Shown one piece after another: positions 34,207-40,378 of a DNA stretch of 40,378 bases. The translations under genes were made by a program, and so were the position numbers. The stretch covers positions 1 to 40,378 of the forward strand of contig NZ_AULJ01000048.1 in the NCBI RefSeq assembly GCF_000425225.1, read 5' to 3'. This DNA is from Pontibacillus marinus BH030004 = DSM 16465. GTDB lineage: Bacteria; Bacillota; Bacilli; Bacillales; BH030062. The number at the start of each line of letters is the position of its first letter. Positions within the stretch are counted from its first letter, which is position 1. The notes under the pieces were generated by a model. That model did not search any database, was not told the DNA's origin, and saw only the letters and a program-made list of their open reading frames with translations.

Positions 34207-34557
34207 ATGATAGTGAAAAAGGACCATGATATAGAAACGTTGACCTTTTATGTACAACTATTAATGGAGATGAAAGAGTTAGAGAAATATCCTTTTATAA
34301 AAATGTTAATTGCAAAAGGTGTAACGGAAAAAGAATATCAGGAGCTAATCATGTTACTTTCAAACATCAGTGAGGAATTTGAAGCTCAAAAAGAAGCTGG
34401 AATGCTCGATTTCACGGGACTCCTGATACATTACGCAGGGAAATTAAATCCCAAGTTACACCCTGATGAACTTATGGATGCCCTTATTGCAGAAAATCGT
34501 TTTCTAGAGGTTATGATACAGCTAAAGAAAATTAGGCAAAGAGAGGATTACTTTTGA
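34207..34557 (+). CDS. yhaI: YhaI-like DUF1878 protein
   Basis: This small helical protein (116 residues from the ATG at 34207) has [28 protein letters not shown] and a C-terminal [17 protein letters not shown] segment like YhaI (DUF1878). The start is uncertain: 34207 fits the homologue's N terminus, but its GAGGG is too close. An ATG at 34186 and a TTG at 34147 are in frame upstream. Function unknown. It overlaps the end of hpr tail-to-tail by 10 bases, so the two transcripts are antisense at their ends. Confidence 0.8.
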   Translation: MIVKKDHDIETLTFYVQLLMEMKELEKYPFIKMLIAKGVTEKEYQELIMLLSNISEEFEAQKEAGMLDFTGLLIHYAGKLNPKLHPDELMDALIAENRFLEVMIQLKKIRQREDYF

Positions 34558-35120
34558 TTAAGAACATCTTCACTAATATGTGCTGCTAACTTATCTTCTT
34601 GTTCGAAGTCGCTTTCAATATTATTGATGGATCGTTCTAAGATATCCATATATTCTGAACCATAAATTTCACGAATAAGCGCATACAACTCTAAGAATTC
34701 AGGCATTTTTCCATAGATTTTTTTCAAGGGGTTTGAACCTTGAATTAATGAATTTTCTTCTGGATTATAGGATTTCATCGTCTCAAGCAATAGGCGATCG
34801 CCTTCTTCAGTCAATTGAATGTACGTATTTCTTTTATCATTCTCTCTTTTAGAAAATGTTAATAAGCCACGTTCTTCAAGCTTCTTGGAAAAGTTAAATG
34901 CTGTGGAGACGTGCATAACGCCAAATTTAGAGACTTCAGAAACACTTGCTCCATTAAGCTGGTATGCAATCCATAATATATGATGTTCATTTATATTGAG
35001 ATTGAATGGCTTGATCCAATGTTGCCAATCCTTCTCAATAGCTTTCCACAAGGCTTTACTTAATTGCGCCATCTTATGGCTATAAAGTAATGCCTCCTGA
35101 ATAGAATATTCTTGCTTCAT
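34548..35120 (-). CDS. hpr: MarR-type transition-state regulator Hpr/ScoC
   Basis: This 190-residue winged-helix protein has [40 protein letters not shown] and [18 protein letters not shown], the conserved DNA-binding and wing segments of Hpr. In B. subtilis Hpr (ScoC) represses extracellular protease genes and affects sporulation. Length is close to the B. subtilis protein. Placement between yhaI and (after the opuA insert) yhaH is conserved. Confidence 0.94.
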   Translation of the reverse strand: MKQEYSIQEALLYSHKMAQLSKALWKAIEKDWQHWIKPFNLNINEHHILWIAYQLNGASVSEVSKFGVMHVSTAFNFSKKLEERGLLTFSKRENDKRNTYIQLTEEGDRLLLETMKSYNPEENSLIQGSNPLKKIYGKMPEFLELYALIREIYGSEYMDILERSINNIESDFEQEDKLAAHISEDVLNQK

Positions 35121-35320
35121 ACACTCCCCGCCCCCAATATTAAATGATGTATTTTATCTATATATTTATACCATTCACCATTATTATGCCAAGAAAACAT
35201 ACGAGAACAAAGTGTTAATGTGCAATTTTTTAAGAAAAATCATAAAAAAACTGTTTTGGCGGACTTGTAAGGGGGTAAATATTGGATAACATTACTAGAA
35301 AAATATTTGTTTAACATGAA

Positions 35321-35352
35321 TTGATCCCCGATTTTTTAGAATCGGGGATCAA
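35321..35352. other. Strong isolated stem-loop
   Basis: A 13-bp perfect stem (35321-35333 with 35340-35352) has a six-base T-rich loop but no T-run on either side. It lies 64 bases past the stop of the second GbsR-like gene and may act as its terminator or as an RNA-stability element. Confidence 0.6.
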
Positions 35353-35415
35353 ATATAGCGTTTACTTTTTAACACTATAACAAAACCATCAACATTAATG
35401 ATAGGAAGTTGTTAC

Positions 35416-35925
35416 TCACTTGTCTTTATTTGGATCTATGTCTTCAAACGCTTTCGAAATAAGACAGTGAAATTGAATCATATCATCAAGTCTATCCTTT
35501 AAATCCTCAGCTTGATCTGTTTGAACCTGAAATTCGTCTTTATCTAAGAGAACCCTTGTTTCTTCTAAAGACTGTTTTTGACGTTCAGCAGCGTCAAGCC
35601 AACGATAAACATATGAAGACATAAATTTATTAAATAGATCTTCATTAGCCGCATACAAATCCTTGCGAACCCCTTTTTTCCAAACCCGTTCCACTAAATT
35701 CATATCCAGTAGACTACGGACTCCAGTACTCATAGAGGTCTTACTTTTGGCAAGAGCTTCACTCATTTCATCAAGTGTCATTGGTTTTCCTTCTATATAC
35801 AGGGTGACAAACAAACGTGCTTCAGAAGGATTCAAACTGAACATTTCTAACGTTTTAGAAAATTCAGTTATTGCTTGATACTGAACTTCACTAATAATGT
35901 TGTCGTTATTATCAATATCTGGCAT
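35416..35925 (-). CDS. GbsR/MarR-family regulator divergent from opuA (second copy)
   Basis: From the ATG at 35925 this is a 169-residue winged-helix protein with SKTSMSTGVRSLLDMNLVER and KKGVRKDLYAAN, the GbsR hallmarks, but it is more diverged than the copy at 28907. AAGGAGGA 7 bases upstream fixes the start; the longer frame adds an unlikely hydrophobic leader. It is divergent from opuAA with a 288-base shared region. GbsR-type proteins repress osmoprotectant genes and respond to choline, and OpcR of the same family controls opuC, so this one probably represses opuA (inference). Confidence 0.88.
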   Translation of the reverse strand: MPDIDNNDNIISEVQYQAITEFSKTLEMFSLNPSEARLFVTLYIEGKPMTLDEMSEALAKSKTSMSTGVRSLLDMNLVERVWKKGVRKDLYAANEDLFNKFMSSYVYRWLDAAERQKQSLEETRVLLDKDEFQVQTDQAEDLKDRLDDMIQFHCLISKAFEDIDPNKDK

Positions 35926-36084
35926 TGAAGGATCCTCCTTCTTACTTGCTATAAAAAGCATACATGAAATAAAAAAATAATGAAAATATAAGAATGGGTA
36001 GCATTTTGGAGGAATAAGGAGCATTTTAAAGCAATTATCTTTTAAAGTTTGTTCAGTTTTAACTGTACGTTCTAAATGTTTATA

Positions 36085-36131
36085 GATAAATGTATTTATC
36101 GTTTGTACTTTATAGATTAACAAGATATAGT
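36085..36131 (+). promoter_or_regulatory. opuA promoter with adjacent operator-like palindrome
   Basis: TTGTAC (36103-36108), 17 bases, TATAGT (36126-36131) forms a SigA-type promoter 83 bases before opuAA. GATAAAT-GT-ATTTATC (36085-36100), a perfect 7-bp inverted repeat, abuts the -35 box and is a candidate site for the divergent regulator. Confidence 0.5.
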
Positions 36132-36213
36132 ATAAAAGGTGATTGATTGAACGAAATCAAACAAAACATTAGGTCATATGTACTAGTAAAAAATTACAGA
36201 GAGGTGAACTTTA

Positions 36214-37410
36214 GTGCCGATCATCCAAGTTGAAAACTTATCCAAGATTTTCGGTAAGAACCCATCACAAGCACAAAAGTTACTTGATGAGGGATACTCG
36301 AAAGAAGAAATTTTACAAAAAACCGGTAACACTGTTGGTGTAAACCGTGCCTCCTTTGATGTAGAAGAAGGAGAAATTTTCGTTATTATGGGATTATCCG
36401 GTAGTGGTAAATCTACCTTAGTTCGTTTAATTAACCGATTAATCGAACCTACAGAAGGTTCTGTAAAGATTAATGGAGAGAACCTTGCAAAGATGAACAA
36501 ACAAGATCTTCGTGAAGTTCGTCGTCAAAAATTAAGCATGGTATTCCAACGTTTCGCATTATTCCCACACCGTACTGTCCTATCAAATGCTGAGTTTGGA
36601 CTTGAAGTACAGGGGATGGATAAAAGCAAACGCTCCGAAAAAGCGAAAGAAGCTTTAGAGCTTGTCGGACTAGGAAGCTTTATTAATCAGCTACCTGGTC
36701 AATTATCAGGTGGTATGCAGCAGCGTGTTGGATTAGCACGTGCGTTAGCAAATGATCCTGAGGTTTTACTTATGGACGAAGCATTCTCTGCTCTTGACCC
36801 ACTTATTCGTAAAGAAATGCAGGATGAATTATTGGACTTACAAGAGCGCATGCAGAAAACGATTCTATTTATTACACACGATTTAGATGAAGCATTACGT
36901 ATTGGAGATCGTATTGCTCTTATGAAAGATGGTTCGATCGTACAAATCGGTTCCCCAGAAGATATTCTGGTAAACCCTGCGAATGATTATGTAGAGAAAT
37001 TCGTTGAAGATGTTGATCGTTCGAAGGTTCTTTCCGCTCAAAATATTATGAAACGTCCTGAAACCGTAAATATTGAAAAGCATGGTCCTCGTGTTGCGTT
37101 AGAGCGTATGAGAGAAGAAGGACTTTCTAGCATTTACGTTACGGATCGCTCCCGTAACTTAAAAGGTTATGTAACAGCTGATAAAGCTTCTGAAGCGAAG
37201 AAAAACGATATTAAAGACCTAACAGAAATTATGGAAACAGACGTACCAACGGCTTCCCTGGATACACCTATGAATGAAATCTTTGATATGATTCATGATT
37301 CTCCAGTTCCAATTGCAGTAGTTGAAGATGGCAAACTGCGAGGAATTATTGTACGCGGAGCCGTAATCAGCGCACTAGCAGGAAGTGAGGTGTCCATCAA
37401 TGAGTCTTAA
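36214..37410 (+). CDS. opuAA: Glycine betaine ABC importer ATPase OpuAA
   Basis: This 398-residue ATPase of the OAT class has Walker A GLSGSGKST (about 59-67), signature LSGGMQQRVG (about 164-173), Walker B VLLMDEAFSALDP, and two C-terminal CBS domains (about 277-390) that sense ionic strength in OpuA systems. N-terminal KIFGKNPSQAQKLLDEGYSK is typical of OpuAA/ProV. It powers uptake of glycine betaine or related solutes. Start is GTG, with AGAGGTGA ahead. It overlaps opuAB by 11 bases. Confidence 0.95.
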   Translation: MPIIQVENLSKIFGKNPSQAQKLLDEGYSKEEILQKTGNTVGVNRASFDVEEGEIFVIMGLSGSGKSTLVRLINRLIEPTEGSVKINGENLAKMNKQDLREVRRQKLSMVFQRFALFPHRTVLSNAEFGLEVQGMDKSKRSEKAKEALELVGLGSFINQLPGQLSGGMQQRVGLARALANDPEVLLMDEAFSALDPLIRKEMQDELLDLQERMQKTILFITHDLDEALRIGDRIALMKDGSIVQIGSPEDILVNPANDYVEKFVEDVDRSKVLSAQNIMKRPETVNIEKHGPRVALERMREEGLSSIYVTDRSRNLKGYVTADKASEAKKNDIKDLTEIMETDVPTASLDTPMNEIFDMIHDSPVPIAVVEDGKLRGIIVRGAVISALAGSEVSINES

Positions 37411-38257
37411 CTTTCTAGAGAACTTTTCTAAGATACCCGTTGAGCAGTGGGTTGGAGACTTAACTGATTGGATTACAGATACATTTGAATTCTTCTTTGA
37501 ACCAATAAAAGAACATTTAGGTAACTTTATTGATTGGATGAGTGAGACACTTCAGCTTGTCAATCCAGTCATTTTCATTTTGTTAATTGCATTACTTGCA
37601 TTTTTTGCAACTGGAAAACGTTTTGGACTAGCTATTTTCGCCGTTATCGGGCTTATGTTTATTGAAAACCAAGAGCTCTGGGCACACCTAATGGATACAT
37701 TCTCACTTGTTATAACAGCAAGTTTAATATCCGTAATAATTGGAGTTCCATTTGGTATTTGGATGGCGAAGAGTGGAATCGTTCAAGCCATCGTTACTCC
37801 TATACTTGACTTTATGCAGACAATGCCAGCCTTTGTTTATTTAATTCCAGCCGTTGCATTCTTCGGAATCGGAATGGTACCTGGTGTGTTTGCCTCTGTA
37901 ATTTTCGCAGTACCACCAACTGTGCGCTTTACAAATTTAGGGATTCGCCAGGTATCTACAGAGCTTATTGAAGCATCTGACGCATTCGGTACAACTGGTG
38001 TGCAAAAATTATTTAAAGTACAACTGCCAATGGCTAAGAAGACAATCATGGCAGGTATTAACCAAACAGTAATGCTTGCACTATCCATGGTTGTAATTGC
38101 ATCCATGATCGGTGCAGAAGGCTTAGGTCAAAAGGTAATTGAAGCCGTTCAGCGTAACAACGTTGGTCTAGGATTCGTTGCAGGTATCTCCATTGTAATT
38201 CTTGCAATCATTATTGACCGTTTTACACAAAGCTTAAACACCCAAAAAGGTGACTAA
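37400..38257 (+). CDS. opuAB: Glycine betaine ABC importer permease OpuAB
   Basis: This 285-residue permease has an amphipathic N-terminal region (to about 55), about six membrane segments, and the EAA loop TELIEASDAFGTTGVQKLFK that docks on OpuAA. The ATG at 37400 is preferred over the GTG at 37385 because GTGAGGTG is placed for it. Residues MQTMPAFVYLIPAVAFFGIG are typical of the ProW/OpuAB family. Confidence 0.95.
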   Translation: MSLNFLENFSKIPVEQWVGDLTDWITDTFEFFFEPIKEHLGNFIDWMSETLQLVNPVIFILLIALLAFFATGKRFGLAIFAVIGLMFIENQELWAHLMDTFSLVITASLISVIIGVPFGIWMAKSGIVQAIVTPILDFMQTMPAFVYLIPAVAFFGIGMVPGVFASVIFAVPPTVRFTNLGIRQVSTELIEASDAFGTTGVQKLFKVQLPMAKKTIMAGINQTVMLALSMVVIASMIGAEGLGQKVIEAVQRNNVGLGFVAGISIVILAIIIDRFTQSLNTQKGD

Positions 38258-38329
38258 TGGTTAGGTACTTTTCAAAAAGGAAAAGTTCACTATAAAAATA
38301 TTTATTAATAAAGGGGAGAAACAATTATT

Positions 38330-39262
38330 ATGTTTAAATTAAATCTTAAACGCGCAGGGATTGTAGCTGGACTATCACTTTCCCTAGTAGCAGCAGGTTG
38401 TGGATCTGACGAAGGTTCAGAAGGTAATACAAGCGGAGACGGAAGTGAAGGCGGCAGTGAGAAAGCTGCTGTAGGAGAACAGCTTGATTACACAATCACT
38501 GGTATCGACGCTGGTTCTGGTGTTGTTGGAGCTGCTAAGAAATCAGTTAAAGAGTATGGTCTTGAAGGATGGGAAGTACAAACATCTTCTGGTGCGGCAA
38601 TGACTCAGAAATTAGGTGACGCTATCGAAGATGAAGAGCCAGTTATTGTTACTGGTTGGACTCCACACTGGATGTTCGCAAAATATGACCTTAAATATCT
38701 TGAAGATCCGAAAAAAGTATTCGGGGGAGAAGAGCAAATCAAATCAATGGCTCGCCAAGGACTTAAAGAAGAAAAGCCAAACCTTTATAAAATCCTAGAC
38801 CAGTTCAACTGGGAAGCAAGTGATATGGAATCTGTAATGCTTGAAATTGAAAATGGTACACCTGAAGAAGAAGCAGCGAAAAACTGGATCAAAGAGAACC
38901 AGGATAAAGTTGATGAGTGGACAAAAGGTACTGAAAAAGTTGATGGTGTAGAAGCGAAAATTGCTTATGTTGCATGGTCATCTGAAATTGCATCTGCTAA
39001 CGTAATTAAAGCAGTTCTTGATGAGCAAGGCTTTGATACAACAATTAAGCAGTTAGATAACGGTGTTATGTGGCAAGCAGTTGCTGAAGGTGAAGCTGAC
39101 GGAATGGTAGCAGCATGGTTACCAGGAACTCACGGCGATCTTTACGACTCTTATAAAGACCAACTTAAAGATCTTGGTCCAAACCTAAAAGGTGCAAAAA
39201 TCGGTCTAGTTGTTCCAAAATATATGGATATCAGCTCTATCGAAGATCTTAAATCTGAATAA
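38330..39262 (+). CDS. opuAC: Glycine betaine-binding lipoprotein OpuAC
   Basis: This 310-residue solute-binding protein has a lipoprotein signal with AAGC (Cys24), a Gly/Ser/Glu-rich linker, and an OpuAC-type domain with the binding-site tryptophans VTGWTPHWMF (from Trp110), YVAWSSEIASANV and MVAAWLPGTH, which cage the trimethylammonium head group in OpuAC relatives. It is acidic, as expected in a halophile. It delivers solute to OpuAB. GGGGAG is the RBS; a long perfect terminator ends the operon. Confidence 0.95.
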   Translation: MFKLNLKRAGIVAGLSLSLVAAGCGSDEGSEGNTSGDGSEGGSEKAAVGEQLDYTITGIDAGSGVVGAAKKSVKEYGLEGWEVQTSSGAAMTQKLGDAIEDEEPVIVTGWTPHWMFAKYDLKYLEDPKKVFGGEEQIKSMARQGLKEEKPNLYKILDQFNWEASDMESVMLEIENGTPEEEAAKNWIKENQDKVDEWTKGTEKVDGVEAKIAYVAWSSEIASANVIKAVLDEQGFDTTIKQLDNGVMWQAVAEGEADGMVAAWLPGTHGDLYDSYKDQLKDLGPNLKGAKIGLVVPKYMDISSIEDLKSE

Positions 39263-39300
39263 CAATCAACCCGTAAAAAATGACCTCTAATTTAAATAGA

Positions 39301-39340
39301 AACCTGCTTAGGGCTTATAAGCCCTAAGCAGGTTTTTTTT
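39301..39340 (+). terminator. Terminator of the opuA operon
   Basis: A 34-base perfect palindrome (39301-39334) is followed by T residues to 39340. Confidence 0.95.
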
Positions 39341-39419
39341 ACGAGGTGATATCCATAATTAAGAAGGTAAAATGATTTTTATGTTGTAATTTTATTAATG
39401 AAGGATTTTTTAAGCATGC

Positions 39420-39450
39420 AAAAATCCTATCACACAAAGTGATAGGATTT
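39420..39450 (-). terminator. Terminator of yhaH
   Basis: An 11-bp perfect stem (39423-39433 with 39439-39449) reads on the minus strand into T residues. Confidence 0.82.
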
Positions 39451-39482
39451 ATTAGAGTGATTCAGTGGTGCTTGAAGAATGT

Positions 39483-39842
39483 TTACTCTTCTTTCGCTTT
39501 ATCTTCAAGCTCTTTCAAACTTTTTTCAATTTCTTTCAGGTGTTTTTGAATGTTTCGCTGGTGAGGTTCAATCGTGTTTCTCCAGCTTTCGATGGAGGTT
39601 TTAACATCAGCAGATAGATCTTTAAGTAACGTTGCACCTTCTTTGGATGTGCGTGCAATTTGGTCGGTTAACTCTTTGCCTTCGCCTTTTAAGTTTTCCA
39701 ACGTATGTTTGAAACGGGTGCTTGAACTTTTCGCTTGGTGGCGTAATTGTTCACCAGATTTAGGTGCAGAGAGTAAGGTAGCGGATGCACTTACAACTCC
39801 ACCAACGACAAATCCAAGTAATAGCGATTTTCCTTTTCCCAT
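39483..39842 (-). CDS. yhaH: YtxH-domain protein YhaH
   Basis: This 119-residue protein has an N-terminal membrane segment LLLGFVVGGVVSASATLLSA followed by PKSGEQLR, the YtxH signature, and then a long charged helical domain rich in Lys and Glu. YtxH proteins are often general-stress (SigB) proteins in Bacillus; no role is established. AGAAAGGAG is the RBS. Next to hpr in B. subtilis, here it is separated from hpr by the opuA locus. Confidence 0.9.
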   Translation of the reverse strand: MGKGKSLLLGFVVGGVVSASATLLSAPKSGEQLRHQAKSSSTRFKHTLENLKGEGKELTDQIARTSKEGATLLKDLSADVKTSIESWRNTIEPHQRNIQKHLKEIEKSLKELEDKAKEE

Positions 39843-40072
39843 ATTCCCAACTCCTTTCTACTTCTATTATAGCCAATTTCCCTTATAATGTAGAGGAGTA
39901 AACGTGTTTTACTTGAGAAAAACATAGTTATAGGGAAAAAGGTTTGTTGAATATTACATTGTAAGTTCATGTTGTAGATATTTTATGTGAAACAACTCTT
40001 TTTTAGTATTGGATTATTCAATAATATGGCAGGATTGTTGAAGACTTGAATATGAGATATTGGTTAGGAGGA

Positions 40073-40241
40073 GTCCGTTGCTGTTGAGTAGTTTGTTGCG
40101 GTCAGTGAAACGGCAAGCCTGTTGTGGAAGACAAGCCGAGCCTCCTCATACGCTACGCTCCTTGCGGGGTCTCGTCTTGCCTTTGTTACCACGACAGTTT
40201 GCCGTTTCCTTCCCTCCACGCGATTATGGAAACTAACGGAC
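40073..40241 (-). repeat. Palindromic repeat, family B copy 2
   Basis: Outer arms GTCCGTT/AACGGAC (40073-40079 with 40235-40241) and inner arms 40107-40127 with 40189-40208. Its 36-base centre (40138-40173) is identical to that of copy 1 (30825-30860). The adjacent 39843-40072 holds the yhaH start region and nothing else that I could identify. Confidence 0.85.
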
Positions 40242-40251
40242 CATAATTTGG

Positions 40252-40378
40252 CTTTCCCCACCTCATATTGATTGGAAATCATAGTAAGAGAAGTTGCTCA
40301 GACCCTTGTCATGATAGGATTAACCTGGAATTAGAACACTCTCTCCCAGAACTACGGCGGTTCCGTTAGTCTCCATTC
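40252..40378 (+). repeat. Palindromic repeat, family A copy 3, cut by the window end
   Basis: It aligns with 1-132 over its whole length, including TGCT(T/C)AGACCCTTGTCATG and ACTACGGCGGTTCCGTTAGT, and stops before the 21-bp arms. It follows family B copy 2 by 10 bases. Confidence 0.88.

Noticed and set aside
1-40378. CRISPR array, tRNA, rRNA, riboswitch or T-box
   Set aside because: No regularly spaced short repeats and no recognisable conserved RNA motif in the gene spacers; the repeats found are large palindromes.

Overview
The window looks like chromosome of a moderately halophilic or halotolerant spore-forming Bacillaceae (Halobacillus / Pontibacillus / Virgibacillus type; the genus is inferred, not shown). 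The evidence is low-GC DNA, strong Bacillus-type ribosome binding sites, two alpha/beta-type spore SASP genes, other spore genes (yheD, yhaL, a yjcZ-like gene), a very acidic surface protein, a complete OpuA osmoprotectant transporter, and gene order close to the yhe-yha-prsA-hpr block of Bacillus subtilis.

Layout. 1-330 holds a large palindromic repeat. 422-4492 (minus) is a cell-surface locus: a six-repeat Ig-like surface protein with a C-terminal sorting signal, a sortase, and a CapA-type metallophosphatase. 4689-10131 holds a chemoreceptor, a VanY/LdcB-like lipoprotein peptidase, an SDR-type oxidoreductase, a UMF1-type MFS permease and a zinc-dependent phospholipase C-like protein. 10269-12935 carries fumC, two near-identical divergent SASP genes and a small zinc-ribbon protein. 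13023-15144 (minus) has a PucR/CdaR-type regulator followed by the shared sugar-ABC ATPase gene msmX. 15231-18090 is rich in repeats. A CstR-like persulfide-sensor gene and a small gene sit between two copies of one repeat, and one copy supplies the last codons of yheD.

18156-39842 is the conserved yhe/yha backbone: yheB, yheA, yhaR, yhzD, the yhaQ-yhaP exporter, two unrecognised genes, yhaO-yhaN (Mre11/Rad50-like), a GbsR-type regulator, yhaM, yhaL, prsA, a yjcZ-like gene, two small membrane proteins, yhaI, hpr and yhaH. A divergent gbsR-like / opuAA-opuAB-opuAC locus is interposed between hpr and yhaH. The right edge carries the same repeat family as the left edge, so the window begins and ends inside homologous direct repeats.

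How the genes work together. Sortase and surface protein form a plausible dedicated enzyme-substrate pair. YhaO and YhaN form a nuclease-ATPase complex with a predicted membrane hairpin in YhaN. OpuA imports compatible solutes and is probably controlled by the divergent GbsR-like protein. I see no CRISPR array, prophage, rRNA, tRNA, transposase or clear new defence system. The most unusual content is the mosaic, nested repeat landscape, the sortase-substrate locus and the two GbsR-type regulators.
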